The position numbers and the translations under genes are program-made. The notes below the pieces were generated by a model. The model saw only the letters and a list, made by a program, of their open reading frames with translations. It made no database searches and was not told the origin of the DNA. A stretch of DNA of 64,000 bases from Monosiga brevicollis MX1 (Eukaryota > Opisthokonta > Choanoflagellata > Craspedida > Salpingoecidae). The stretch is from NCBI RefSeq assembly GCF_000002865.3, contig NW_001865047.1, positions 463,139 to 527,138 of the forward strand. Direction: 5' to 3'. Below, in pieces: positions 1-15,038 of this stretch (position 1 is its first letter; each line of letters starts with the position of its first letter).

Positions 1-840
1 CGTCAGCATGTCATTGAGCTTGCCAGCAATGTGCTTTGCCTTGTCGTTCAGCTGCTTCTTCATCCACTCGCGACGGCCAATCGGCGTTCCCAAGACCGTC
101 ATGCCCGTGTTGGCCGTCTCGCGCACGGCATCTGGTAAGACAGACTTGATAGCAGTGATGGAAGCGGGATGGTGGCGAGGCATGTAGAAGCGGCTCTTAC
201 TGGGCTGCAGATGAAGGCCAGCAGACTCTGCACGAGCCTTGACAATCTCCACGTCGGCCGCCACGTCCTCCGCGGGACCCATCAGTACAATGTCGTCGAG
301 GTATTTGATGACCTTGCAGCGGTAGTCAGTGGTGGCGTCGAGGAGGCCGAGGACCTCACAGGAGTACAGGGCAAAGAAGAAGGGCGATAGCTCGTTGCCC
401 TGCACAATGCCTTGGCCAACATCAATGTCAATGACCTTGAAGAACTTGTCGACAATGCAGTGGGTAGTGGGTCGAGCATAGTGTCGTTCAAAGGCGCGCA
501 AGAGGCCAGGGACCTTGTCGGCCACAATCTCGTGCAGCCGTGCTCGGTCGGTGTAGTTGAAGACACTCTTGAAATCGAGGGAGAGCATGGTCCAGCCCGG
601 GGTAGACTCACAGGCTTGAAGCTCACCAAAGGCCATGCCAACCGCTGCTGAAATGCCGTCCTTGACTCCGACGGCCAGCTCTGGACTGGCCTGTAGCAAG
701 TGGGCAATATGGGGCTGCTGTTGCTTGAGCAGAGCGCGGTTGACAACCTTGTTGAAGATGGAATCCGTGCCCACGGGTCGAAACTTGCCGTTGGCCTTCT
801 CCCGCTACTGTTGGCCTTCTCCAAGATACTTTAGTTGATG
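1..840 (-). mobile_element. reverse transcriptase fragment, non-LTR-like, off left edge
   Basis: The minus strand encodes the core of a reverse transcriptase. Visible parts in order are a palm aspartate motif LSLDFKSVFN (about 555-582), the block GQGIVQGNELSPFFFALY (about 370-421), the catalytic box KYLDDI (288-305), and a following GLHLQPSKSRF segment. The QG..LSP and YxDD spacing resembles non-LTR or orphan RVT_1 enzymes rather than LTR-element polymerases, but the family is not settled. The C-terminal part continues beyond base 1, and no endonuclease, poly-A tail or terminal repeat is visible. It looks like a partial, old copy with no neighbouring element genes in the window. Confidence 0.8.
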
Positions 841-845
841 GAGCC

Positions 846-922
846 AAGGGCATGTGCTTTGCCTTGTTGTTCACGTGTCAGGTGTGACCAGGGAACCGTT
901 ATGCCCGTGTTGACAACCTTCT
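846..922. repeat. degenerate partial copy of the element's left segment
   Basis: The stretch around 853-875 (gtgctttgccttgttgttca) nearly repeats 31-50 (gtgctttgccttgtcgttca). Further on, 900-915 (tatgcccgtgttgac) repeats 100-115 (catgcccgtgttggc) with a similar offset. This suggests a second, decayed copy of the same part of the element lying next to the fragment, or a local duplication. Confidence 0.5.
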
Positions 923-929
923 TACTGCA

Positions 930-1927
930 AATTGCTGATCTTATCGTCCCAACCTTTATCTGTACATAGAGAGCACGCAATCACGATCTTGACAAGCGAC
1001 GCAGGCTTGATATCGCATGTAGGTCGTAGCGTTCGCATGGCAGTGATGACACAGCGAGCAAAAGGCTTTCTTCAGCGAGCTTGGCGTAGGGTGTTGATAG
1101 AAGCCATTGAGATTGACCTGTTTTTCAGACTTGTTCTGCGTGTCCAGCCGTGATTCTGATGTCAGGGTTGGAGGTTCACACGTTAAGTTTATTTACAATG
1201 TTTGGGCACTGAATTTTCGCACAGGTGCGTGGGGTTACTTGTCTGGCTCAAACACCTCATTGATTATGACCACCACATGGGATCAAGGAACCTTTTTTGG
1301 GCTGGTTGATCTTGATCCATGTGTGACGGCAGAGCTGTGTCCTAAACAGCGGATTGGAGCATGGCGTACTCTTGCCTGTCCGATGTGTGCCATACCGCAG
1401 ACTTGATTTGTCTGACATTTGGCCATTGTCAAAAGCAGCTTGAGCCAGTAGTGTGACCATCAACACAGTTACCCATGATTCGTTCTGGCCGACGAGGAGA
1501 CTGGCTTTGTGAGAAAATCTGTATTGTTTGAACAAGCACTTTTCATTCCTATTTGATAGTCATTGTCACCGCTTGAGTGTCACCTTTGAAAACAAAAGAA
1601 ACACCCCTTCCCACACACAACAACGCCAAACTGACAAAGCCAAGTCTCTCTCTCACTCTCTCTCTCTCTCTGTGCCTTTCCGCGCCTCGTACCTCTGCGA
1701 CCTATTGTTTCCCCCTTGTATTCTCTCGTTTTCTTTATCCTTGCCCCTCATCTCTCTCGCCCCTCGCCTTCCAGCCCGCCATCTCTCAAACGACTGCCGT
1801 CTGTCATTTCTTGACCGATTTGCTTTTTGTTCCCCTCCCCGTCTCTCTCGGTCCCCGCTCAACAGCAGTCACAGAGCAGTGTGTGTGTCTGTGTGCGTCT
1901 GTGTGTGAACCCCATCGAGCCAACAAG
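930..1927. other. intergenic; leader of the B56 gene
   Basis: I see no supportable coding sequence here. The right half (about 1620-1910) is pyrimidine-rich with short CT tracts and ends in a TG-rich stretch (1880-1907), as expected for the promoter and 5' leader of the following gene. No TATA box stands out. Confidence 0.5.
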
Positions 1928-4683
<2,756 letters not shown>

Positions 4684-5337
4684 GATGCCCTCAGCACCAA
4701 ACTCACAACATCAACAAACGGTATCAAAAGGAAAACTATGCGATTCAAAACGGAGCGAAATTTGAACAAGGATAACCAAAAAGGAGGCGCATGTCTCTTG
4801 AGCGACACGCGCTTGCGTACACTGCCGCGAATACTCTGGCGCTCACCCAACTGATGAGGTTTAATGGTGTTTGTTTGTATTGATTTGATCAGGCTCAATG
4901 TCATCCGTTGCCCCCGCCTTTTTCTTCCTGTTTGTCGTCAGTTGTGGTGCACTTGTGGATTTGATCAACAATGCGTCGCGCAAGAGTCATGCGGCCGCTT
5001 CACCTTGTTCTACCAGTCCTGTCCTGTGTCATTTTGCAGTTCCTGGGCCTCTTTAATCGTGCATATGAACTCTTTTAATCCGCTATCCTTGTTTGCTGTT
5101 GCGCTTGTTTAGTTGCTTGTGTTTTGATGCTCGAACTCGCTGTCCTTGCATGGCTGGTCTGTTTGTTTTCGAAGGCCTGTCAATCGAAAAGGTTTACATT
5201 CTGAAGTGCTCCATCTCGTGCTCTCGCATTTGATGATGTTGCTTCTTTATTTTGGCTTTGATTGGGGAAGTTTGATTGGCGGTGATGAAATCCTGAAACC
5301 TGACTCAATTTGGCGTGTACACGGGAAGAGCGTTTTC
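4684..5337. other. convergent intergenic region, B56 / EIPR1
   Basis: This 654-base stretch lies between two genes ending tail to tail. I see no coding exon in it. It is T-rich and presumably carries both 3' UTRs; no canonical AATAAA is evident. Confidence 0.5.
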
Positions 5338-7805
5338 TCAAAGTAAGATGCTAAACTTGATATCATCAGGCACTCGGCATATACTTAAGCGCCCATCACA
5401 CGATAGTGAAGCAAAGGTCCATGCATCTCCTCGATGCCACGTCAGTGCTGAGACACTACCACACAAACGTAATGAGCGAGAAGCGAGAAGCAGGCGCGCA
5501 AGCAGCATCGCCAATCAACGTCAGAGCAGGCAGGGGTGTAATTCAAAGAAGGTTGCTGCTGTCGCAAGAGCGTGGTCACCAACCTGTCTTCATGTTCTTC
5601 ATAGATGGCCACTGTGCCGGGTTTGCTCAACATGTGCCTTGCCTGGCGCTGGCCTTCCGTCAGCTCACTGTCATCAGACTCTCCTGAGGGACATGACAAA
5701 ATGTTAGATGTAGCACAGCTCCTACGCTAGGGCGGTTGCAGCGCCTACCTCGCTCATAGGAGAGGGCAGAAGAGATGATAGGTGCATTGGTCAACAACAC
5801 GCGCCCATCTGTGCCCGACGTCAACACCAAACGTTCGTGGAACGGATTATAGCGCGCGCTCGTCGTCCTAAGTGCATGAAGAACAAATGATTAACGAGTG
5901 AGCACGATGCCTTTGAACACCGTTCACTCATCTTCATGAGAGCCAAGGTGGCCTGGGTGAGAAAGTCAAGAAAAAAAAATTCCCCAAAAACATGCCAGTG
6001 TGAATGTTGGCGCATTTGATAGACCGGCCGGGCCAGGCTTCGAACATCCCAAAACTTGACGAGGCCGTCGTGTCCACCCGTAACCATGTCGTACTGTAGG
6101 CGAGGCATTGGGAGGGGATTATGAGCTTAACCTTGCAGGTGAGAACAATGCTGTCCATAACACAGCGCTTTGCTTTTTATATACACGGGGATAGTGCCAT
6201 GACTGGCACCGGGCCGAACCTGAGCGCTTTCATTAAAGTCGATGGCTACAACGCTCTGTGAATGGCAATGTGGGATTTCAAACTGTACCCTGCAAGGTAG
6301 CACAAAGCGCGCCCCGTATGAATGAGGTGTCTGCTTTGTACATTTTAATTAGGCATGGGCATTGGCACCAACTCATTTGTCGCGAGGTTGAGGCAAGCCA
6401 AGGCTGAGCCCTTGCCGACATAAACAGCATCCCTGTGGTGGTAAAGAAGGAAGATCGACACCATGAATCAAAATGAGACAAAGCAAAGGAGTCAAGGTCA
6501 AGGCGCAACTTGTGACATTAGGGTCAAGAAACGCACGGGCGATGGGGCGACCAGCCGATGGTGCCCGCCACTGCAGGAGCATGCCAGTCATCCGCCAGTA
6601 AATCTTTGCCCCAAGTACAAACGTGCTTCTCCTGTTGTTGGACGGACGCTAGTGAGGCAACTGCGTGGACTTGTATGCAGGCCATTGTGGGGGTCTAGAT
6701 GACCCCCTGATGTTGGTTGCAAGCTGCCTTGCCTTGTGGTTGATTGAATCGAGGACGATGACGCGATCCTGCAAGAGCACAGCTAGACCATCCCCCGAGG
6801 GAGTCCAGGCCAAGCTGGTGGGCACGCGGGTCGGTGAGTCACGGGGAAGATGAAAGTCTCACGCAGCAAGAAAAATTAAAAATAAATCAGAAAGGATGGG
6901 AAAATTTTTTCTTGTCACCTCAAGCTCTGTCAAGAGAGAGTATCAAGGACGAACCTGAGCGGCGCCGAGGGCAGAGAGAGGACGGTGTGGGTTGCGGAAA
7001 GCCGCGCGGGAGAGTCTGGATCCGCACAAGGTTCGAGTCGCTCGAGGGCAGCATGGGTTTGCTGATCACCTTCAAACAAAGGCAAGGGGCCAAGCCTCGA
7101 GTTATCCAGGTCGAGCGAGGTTCACGCGAAAAATACCATCGTTGTCGAGGCAAAGCAAAGCGTCAGCAGGAAGAGATTAGGGCGTACTGGGGTCATAGTA
7201 GATGCTCGCAAGCAAGAGTTGCTCTCGCGGATGGCCTGCCAGGAGTCTTTTTTGGGTTCCCGATTCAGACAGGATTAGATACACACAGAATTTAGGCTTG
7301 CCTGAGCAGGACCCTCGGCCAGAAGACGTACCGCACTGGCCCGTGCGGAAAAGCCGCATACTGGCTTTCCACCTGATCTGTCTCGTCGAAAAAATCAACA
7401 ACATGGATCTAAACCATCAAAGTTGACCAAAGTCGTCCACGCACTCGAATGAGACCCAGGCTAAGTCGATTCACGCTCTGCACAGAGAGACATGTTGTTC
7501 ATGCACCGGCCTCCAACCTGATTTTCGTGCCGAGCCGAGTTGGTGGCGACGGCAAAGCTGATGACATCCCCTTCATCTTCGGCAGACCCCTGCTTTTCAG
7601 CGAGCGCTGTCAAGGCTTTGGCCTGGGCAAACCCATGCCATGGCACGAGAACATGAGAAGGAGAGCGACCTGAAAAATACCCCTCCATAAAAACAACAAC
7701 AACAACAACCCCCTTCAGCTGCCGTCGATGCGCGAGAGAGCCGACGCGACAGACCGGATACTCGAGTCCAAAAATGGCCGCCGATCGCTCCACCAGGGCC
7801 GTCAT
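5338..7805 (-). CDS. EIPR1: EIPR1/TSSC1 WD40-repeat protein
   Basis: EIPR1 is a WD40 propeller protein that binds the EARP/GARP tethering complexes in endosomal recycling and dense-core vesicle traffic. Exon 1 (7805-7755) encodes MTALVERSAAIFGLEYP. It joins a segment ending NSARHENQ and then IHVVDFFDE, matching human ...YDNQIHIIDFDDE. Later exons give GWSPHRP, CHSQSVVAIDFN, TGGHDGLVKFWDVR, MRQHSHW, ARYNPFHERLVLTSGTDGRV and GTVAIYEEHEDS. The last exon (5455-5338) ends ASLSCDGRL...KFSILL, like the family C-terminus. The intron at 5868-5995 must use a GC donor to keep frame. Exons between about 6860 and 7330 are only partly resolved, so the middle blades are uncertain; identity at both ends is clear. 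Confidence 0.9.
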
Positions 7806-8193
7806 ACTGGCGGTAATAACCGTAAACTCAAGCACACCAAAATATCGTCCGTGTGCCTGAGTCCGATACCGGTGCCGTGTGTCCGGCCGCCCAACCGCTG
7901 CCACCCGCTGCCATCCGCCGCTGCGGATCACTGGTCGATGCTGTTGTGGTTAAATATTAAATTGGAGAGATGGCTTTTAGTTTATGGATAACCAAAACCG
8001 CCAAAATTTAAATCCACCGTCTTGACTGACAAATCAAGACGCCACACACACACACTCTCTCTCTCTCCTTTTTGCAAGTGGGATCTTGAAGGTTCACGCA
8101 GAACTATTGACGGCAGCGACCCTGGAGCCTTCTATTTGCCAGAAAGGACAACATCATAGGAGTGGGACTGTGGTGTTTTGACCCTGAAGCAAA
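7806..8193. promoter_or_regulatory. divergent promoter region, EIPR1 / GTSE1-like
   Basis: 388 bases separate two start codons facing away from each other, so this interval should hold both promoters. An AT-rich patch (about 7950-8010, ggttaaatattaaattggag) and a short CA/CT tract (8042-8066) lie on the rightward side. No specific factor site is recognised. Confidence 0.5.
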
Positions 8194-10434
8194 ATGGACG
8201 AGAGTGACGATTGGAGTGATCTGTCGCTTGACGGAGGCCATGCTGCAGTGCGAGGTGAGTTGAACGTCTCGTCTGCCGAACCCACCCCCCACCTCCCCGT
8301 CCAAGCGCGTGTCCCTTTCCGTGCTTCAATCAAGACTGATGGTCTGCCCCCAAAACCAACCCCTGCCCCTCCCTGCATACAAAGACGAGCCTATTGTCGA
8401 AGGTGCTTTGCTAGATCTAGCAGACTTTTTGGCACCTCCAACCCTGCCTGCGGCCGAGTCGCTTTCAGAGGACCAGGACCTGATCTGTTTTGAGGAAGCC
8501 AATCCTGCAAGTCCTCAAAAGGTGCGTTACCAAGCCTGGCTCAGGTGCTCGGTGGCTGGCACGTCGTCTCACAATTATCCTCTGTGCCTTGTGTTGTTGA
8601 AAACAAACAAAAAACCAACCAAACAAACGATCAATCAAACACAACTTTGAATTCAAACCCCAAGGAGCTCATAGCCGCCTCAAAGGCACAGACCACCCCT
8701 GCTGACGTTGCACAGAACTTGCGCTCAAGTGAACCCGAAGACGTCCTGGTGTCATCGGATTCAGAGTCTGAGGACGAGGTTTTTTTTGGCCCGTGTACAG
8801 TTCAGGAGAAGCTCGCCTGTGAGCTCGTAGAGGTACCGCCTACCCCAAACATGGCTATTCGTGGTACGTACCCCAACGCCTGGCTGGAGGCGCAGTGTAC
8901 AGAATGACGCTCCTTTGACTCGACCAATTGGCTCCCATATCGCGTTGGTGATGCATATAGGGGCGTTTACTCCACGGCCATCACGACCATCCTCGGTGTG
9001 CCCCTCAACGACCAAACACCAGCGCTTATTGCGCGTCCATCAGGACCACGACGGACAGATGCCAATCTGTGCCATTGCTTCTTTAAGCATCGCCGAAACG
9101 CACCCCAAGGCACAGCACGTGAGCGCTGAGGAGGATGGCAAGGCAACAGTTGCCCGGGGCGACACGAAGAAAGCCAGCGGAAATGGTGAGGCAAGCGATG
9201 AGGAGGAGGATGACGACGACGAAGAGGACGACGAGATCTTCTTTGGCTCAATTACGGACCGTGAGGTCATAAAGGGCATGGCTGTTGTGCGCCACGAGCT
9301 CCAAAGTGGCTGGAATGAGGAGAGAGAAGCATCGCAGGAGGATGCTGCACCTGTGGCGGCGGATCACGATGATAGCCCATCTGAAGAGTCGGTAGCCCCT
9401 CCCAAGTCACACATTCCGGCGCCTAGCTCTCGCTTGCCTCGCGCACCCGGCCCGTCGCGTGCCTCCGGCCTTGCACAACCTACACGGCGACCCGCCCGCA
9501 GTCGAACCGCTATGCAGCATGGTGTTGCTCCTGCCATTGATGTGATCAACGTGGAAAAGGCGGCCGCAGAGAGTGCAGACGTCCTTGCACGCTTGCGAGC
9601 ACAAACCCTGCGCTCAGTGGTGCCGGCCGTCCCCAGCCTGGGGCTAGCGCCCATTGTCCACACCCCGCCGCGCGATGGATCCGCCTCTAATTCCACACCT
9701 CACCAGGGCCATATGAGAAATGCAGCAGACACATCTCCAGCGCGCGCCGAGGCCGAGGCTTCAGCAGAGACACAAGCTGTGCAAACCGTTTCTCAGAACC
9801 GAGCACAGCGCCAGCCACAGTCGTCCAAGCTTCAAAAGCCTGGTACAGCACTACCGTGCTCGCGCCAACCCACGCGTCAATCTTCCTTGCGCAAACCCTC
9901 GACTCATTCATCAAGGGGACAGGCGCCCACAAAAAGTGGCCTGCCTGCGACCAAGCGTTTCGGACTTCAGGAAGTTACTAATCAAGGCCGTTCCACCACG
10001 ACTACTAAATCAAAGAGCTCTCGGGCAGGCTCAGGAGCTATCTCAGCGACTGCGCCAGGTGTGCGCACCAAATGCCAGCCGAGCTTGACCGACTTTCCCT
10101 CACCGGTATGCCTTGAATGAACACTGTTGGCCAGTCCTCCTATCCTTGTTTCAACTCAACGTGGTATGCCTGCACCCCATCGGCAGGTTCTTGGGGCCAA
10201 ACCGAAATCCTGGAAGATTTGCCATTCGCCGGGTGCTTCTAAAGATGCCAAGTCGACCACTGCACGCAAGGTTTGTATCCGTCGTCGTGTTAACACCGGC
10301 CTGGAGACGGGGTTGATGGGTTTCACCTTGTCTTACTCGATGCATGATCAACTTTCGCACATCCATAGCCGGGCAAGTGGTCACCAGTGAAGAAAGCGCG
10401 AACATTTGACGAAATTCAGCAGCTCTACTTCTAG
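8194..10434 (+). CDS. GTSE1-like protein with two acidic FFG motifs
   Basis: This is a low-complexity, probably microtubule- or cell-cycle-related protein; function is inferred only. Exon 1 encodes MDESDDWSDLSLDG. Later exons contain two copies of an acidic motif, SESEDEVFFGPCTVQEK (about 8764-8808) and EEDDEIFFGSITDREVIKG (about 9222-9279). These resemble the N-terminal DDEVFFGP...KE block of animal GTSE1. Between and after them lie Ser/Pro/Arg/Lys-rich stretches with SSRLPR and KPST patches typical of microtubule binders. The intron near 8870-9092 fits best with a phase-2 donor (...RGT) joining IAETHPKAQ. The final exons give VLGAKPKSWKICHSPGASK and PGKWSPVKKARTFDEIQQLY, ending at 10432-10434. 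It lacks enzyme motifs, and homology rests on short motifs. Confidence 0.7.
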
Positions 10435-10725
10435 AATCAGTTCGTCTTTGTGTGTGTGCGGATCGAGTTGCGGAGCATGTGTGATTGAACTTTGGCGAGA
10501 CCCATGAGACCATGGAGACACCATTTCAATTTTTGTTTCGTTCTTCTTGAGTTTGCAAGGACATGGTTGTCTGTCTGAGCAATTGTTTTCAAGTTCATCA
10601 AAACATTCTTCTTCTTCTTTTTTTTTTGATTGTGAGTGCGAGCTGGCTTCGCCAACGAGGCCAAGTGCCAGCCGACCCACTCACCCAAAATTGAGACAGA
10701 AAGCTAAGGTGGTGCATCGGCCAGT

Positions 10726-12530
10726 TTACATGAAATCGAGATCATCTCCGTAGTCGTCACCGTAACCATCGCCATCAAGGAAACCGGCCACTGACGAAGC
10801 CGCTCCCTGCCAGGTGTGTGACGGGAAATGGTGTGCGATGAGGGGAATACGCGTGAGAGGCAAGGAAAATGAGGGAGCATCAAAATTAGAACCGGGCAAC
10901 ATACACGGCTGGCCTGGATCTGCGCTTTCTTCGGCTTGGATTTCGTCTTCTTGTTCTTCTCAGTCTTGGCCTTCTCGTTGGCCAGCACGTTGACCGATTT
11001 AATGGCTTGGCGAATTTTCTCCGAGGAAGCATCTGCGCAAAGCCAGAGTGAAAGACAGGCACCGGATGCCAAACACAAATACTCCTCACGGGCGAGATAT
11101 CAAAGCACGGTGTAAGACTGATTTTAGCGTATGATTCGTACTCTCGAGAAGGTCACGGAAGAGGGCGTCCACAAAGTCCAGGTAGTGGGGAGAGACCTGT
11201 TGTACACATGTAATGGTGCATGAGCATGATGGGTACGCGGGTCGTTCCCACGCACAGAAGCGACTCACGTCGTATTTGCGAGCCTTCTTCACAATGGCAC
11301 GAGCAAACTTTTCGAAATCCTCCTACAGATGATGCAGCAGTGAGTGTGGCTGCAGTCTGTGGACAGATGAGCACGGTTGCAGAGACAAGGGGGCAGACTG
11401 ACCTTGGTCTTGGGCTGCATGGCCTCAAAAAGCACAACTTCCTCCTCTGAGCAGTCCAACGGCAGGGTGGTGAGGCACGAAAGCGAGCAAGACACGGAAG
11501 AACAAAAGTCTGCAGCCGTGGACGCTGCCGCGCTCTGGCTGACCTTCTTCGTCGCCACCAAAAAGGTCCTTTGCGGCATCCATGTGAGACTCTTCCACCT
11601 GCCTGCACAGCACAAATGGATTGTTTAAAAAAAAGGGGGGGGGGGGGGAGGGCGGGGGAGAAAGCCGTGCAATCCACGGAAAAAGACCCACTCGCCCCTC
11701 CACGCACAGACAGAATGCAAAGGAGGTAAGTGGTGCACGTTTAACTAACCGGCGCTCAACAATTTTGGCAGCAGCGCGTTCCTCGGGCGTCAATTCCTGT
11801 TCGGCCTGAGCCTGTTATTGAAGAGGAAAGTGTGAGAGTGTGCATGATGGTGCAAGAGAGCAGAACGGCAAGCCTAACACATCAATATACCAGTTCTTCG
11901 GCGCGCGCGGCCTCGGCAGCCTCACGCTCGGCCAGGATTTGCTTCAGTTTCTTCTTCTTGGGAGCCTTCTTCTGTGTCGGGCCCTCTGGGAACAGATACC
12001 AGAACGCAGTTTTTGGCATGGCAGCAAGCGTGAGCTGTGGTTAAAAAAAAAAAAAAAAAAAGCCGGCGGCACAAGAATGACTGGAGTGGGATTGCCCAGG
12101 CCGTGGACGTACGAGCCTCAAGGCGAGCGATGACTTGCAAAAGCTCCTCGCGATCCATGTCATTATACTTGCTAGGAGGCTTGGAAGCAGGGACCAGCTC
12201 TTGGGTCGTCTGTGATCATCTCCGTGCCGTCATCGATCGATAAGGGAGCCACAGTCAGTGAATAGCGAGGAGAGAGATGAATGGGCGGGAAAACATGAGA
12301 TGACACGAAATATTTGGACGCACCGGCTCGGCAGCCCCGGGCTCCTCATCATCCCACTTGGGCTTCTCCTCCACCTCGGCAGCCTCGGCCTCAAAATCGG
12401 AAGCGTCTGTTGGTCAATCAATCCCATAAGCGCGAAGGCGGGGCTGCTTGCAAAGCTGCAGCATTCCTTCTCCACCACACCCTGCATAGATGACCCAAGA
12501 AGCCCTCAAACACGTACCCCAATCACTCAT
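10726..12530 (-). CDS. EIF3J: translation initiation factor eIF3 subunit J
   Basis: eIF3j/HCR1 sits in the 40S decoding centre and loosely binds eIF3. The start exon encodes MSDW and joins DASDFEAEAAEVEEKPKWDD, the acidic N-terminal segment with the tryptophan/aspartate motif that contacts eIF3b. Following exons contain a Lys-rich helix (KAPKKKKLKQILAEREAAE), ELTPEERAAAKIVERR (family LTPEEQ), VEESHMDAAKDLFG, EDFEKFARAIVKKARKYD, SPHYLDFVDALFRDLLES, a Lys-rich segment, and a C-terminus GYGDDYGDDLDFM that matches the family's ...YEDFM end. The gene is split into roughly ten short exons. A long CA/GT microsatellite lies about 90 bases upstream of the start codon. Confidence 0.93.
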
Positions 12531-13043
<513 letters not shown>

Positions 13044-15038
13044 CTAAAGCACGTAGAGGCGGGTGGCTTGCGATAAGGAGAAGGTGTCGCCTGTTAAGGG
13101 GTCACGGAAGGAACCTGACGCCGCGGCTTCTTCACGCAGCCCCTGCGAAAATCAGAAGTGCAAACCATGAGGAGCGGTCAGGTCATGACGGCGGGGTGTA
13201 CAGACAGTTGATGGGCCGCCGACCTCTCGAGAGTAAACGTTGCCGTTGGGGAGAACCATGGGTGGATTGTTTTCATCCATGCGCACTCCTTTCAGCCGAC
13301 AAACGAGCACACTTTGGGTATGGAGCGCCACGGGCAAACGCTTGGCCAAGTGCTGAAACAGGGGCGAACAAGTCTGACAAAACCCAGCCATAACCAGTGG
13401 AATTGTCAGGCAAGTAAAGCCGTTGGCACGCCAAGCAGGGACACACATGAAGGCCCGGGGCGTGCGTGTCCATCTAGTCAGCCAAGCCGCACGCACCGGG
13501 CAGTCGCTTGATTTGCCTGGAGCACAAGCAGCTGTGTGTAGGCCGGCCAGACCGAGCGAAGCAAGCAGAGTTAAAGGGGCAGGTCCCGTATTGGCCTGAA
13601 GCACGACGAAGGCATTGCGCCGGAACCGGTCCACCAGATCATGCCACCGCTCCTCGTTCACAAAAGGCTAAGGAGAAACAAGAAAAGAGCACGCACAGTG
13701 AGAAGAAAGGCACTTTGGTTGGACGAGCTGGTCATGTCCTGTGGGCCCGTGGATAAGTAAAACGAAGCAATGAACCTCGAGAAGGCGTCGGCCGCTTTCA
13801 GAGCCCTTGGGCGCCAACAGAAGCATCATCAGTCTTGATATTTCCACCATTTGCTAAGGGAAAAGACAAAGAAGACACGTGGCAGCTTTTGTGAATAAAA
13901 CGGGCAGCCAACGCTGGCAGATGATAGCGTCCAACAGAGCATCGGGGGCCGGTGGTCATGACGCACTGCTTCGCCGTATGGAGCCAGATGATTGTGAGCA
14001 TACTCGACGGCTTGGGCGAGGTCCTCGTTTTCAATCAGCTGCATGGTGTGGCAGCCAGGGTGGCCCTGAGTCAGGAGGGCTGCTTGCATACCATGGTTAA
14101 GAAAACAGACGCATACAAAAACGCTCAAACCTGAACAAAGCGTTGGGCATGAAGCTTAAAGGGCAAGGTACTCCGCTTTTTCTCGAGCACGGCAGCATGG
14201 TCCGCACACCAAGCTAGGGCCGACTCGAGATTATGGCTTTCAAGGGCCTGAACAACGGGCTGCAAACGGCAAAAGGTGTCCTGGTCTAACAAGGCTTTGA
14301 CCTGGCTGTGGTCAGCCAGGGCCATGGCCGTGGTGTAATGGCCTTCGCGGATGAGATGATCGATCATGAACTCTCGCAGAGTTGCATCGCTCAAAGTTTC
14401 GCTACGATGGAGGGGGGAAATGATTGATGCACGAGACCAGCTCATGAGGGATAGTCGTGCCGTCGGCAGATGAACCGAGCTGAGAAGGTCCTCACCAAGA
14501 CGCTTCGGCTTGCGCACGCTCCACCGAGCGCCTGAGCCGCTCTTTGAGTGCGCCAAATTCTTGGATGTCTTTCTCAAGCTATCGAGGCCAACGGTGATGG
14601 TGGGCGAATATTTCTTGTGATCGAAACAAGATGGCGATGTGGCGCGCACAGGCAGCGCAGCGCGGCTGACCTCGATTTGCAGCTTGCGGACCAAAGTGCG
14701 CATGGGGGGTTTCCCAGCAAGGGCAGACAATTTTTTGGGGGGGGCATCAACACGTTTAGCCAGGGTTTTGACCTGTTTGTTCAGTTTTTGGGGGGGTCCC
14801 GGGGGAAACCCCCCCCCCCCCCCCCCCAAAAAAAAAAAAAAAAACAAGAATGCGCAACGCGTCAGCACGGTCCGATCCCAACAAAGAAAAGAGCCCGCGA
14901 ACCAGACAGCACATAAAGTGCAGCCACAAGATCCGGCCGGGACATGAACAACAAACGATGGGTCAAGACCAGCTGGGGGATGATACGTCTGATAGAAATT
15001 ACCTTGAGCGGAGCTGTAAAGAGCGCTGCCGTCGCCAT
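13044..15038 (-). CDS. MAEA: MAEA / GID9-Fyv10 E3 ligase subunit (CTLH complex)
   Basis: This is a subunit of the CTLH/GID ubiquitin ligase. The start exon gives MATAALFTAPLK. N-terminal helical exons include LNKQVKTLAKRVDAPPKK and LEKDIQEFGALKERLRRSVE. The LisH-CTLH region follows: LREFMIDHLIREGHYTTAM, then LESALAWCADHAAVLEKK and KLHAQRFVQ. Next come LIENEDLAQAVEYAHNHLAP and RWHDLVDRFRRNAF (CRA region). The degenerate RING has SDCPV joining CPCLACQRLYLPD, then HLAKRLPVALHTQSVLVCR and the signature MDENNPPMVLPNGNVYSRE. The last exon ends DPLTGDTFSLSQATRLYVL, equivalent to human ...FHFSQAEKVYIM. One intron contains a C19A17 homopolymer block. N-terminal exon joins are less certain than the rest. 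Confidence 0.93.
14791..14844. repeat. homopolymer block (G-rich, C19, A17) in a MAEA intron
   Basis: Runs of G, a CCCGGGGG junction, 19 C (14809-14827) and 17 A (14828-14844) stand back to back. On the gene strand this reads T17 then G19, so the T run could act as a polypyrimidine tract but is followed by G. Base count in such runs is unreliable in draft assemblies. Confidence 0.8.

Noticed and set aside
1107-1535. Overlapping open frames of about 90-100 codons on both strands
   Set aside because: No family similarity, no splice-consistent partner exons and no low-complexity explanation; treated as chance.
9040-9279. Minus-strand open frame with a run of serines
   Set aside because: Antisense of the acidic Glu/Asp stretch of the GTSE1-like gene.
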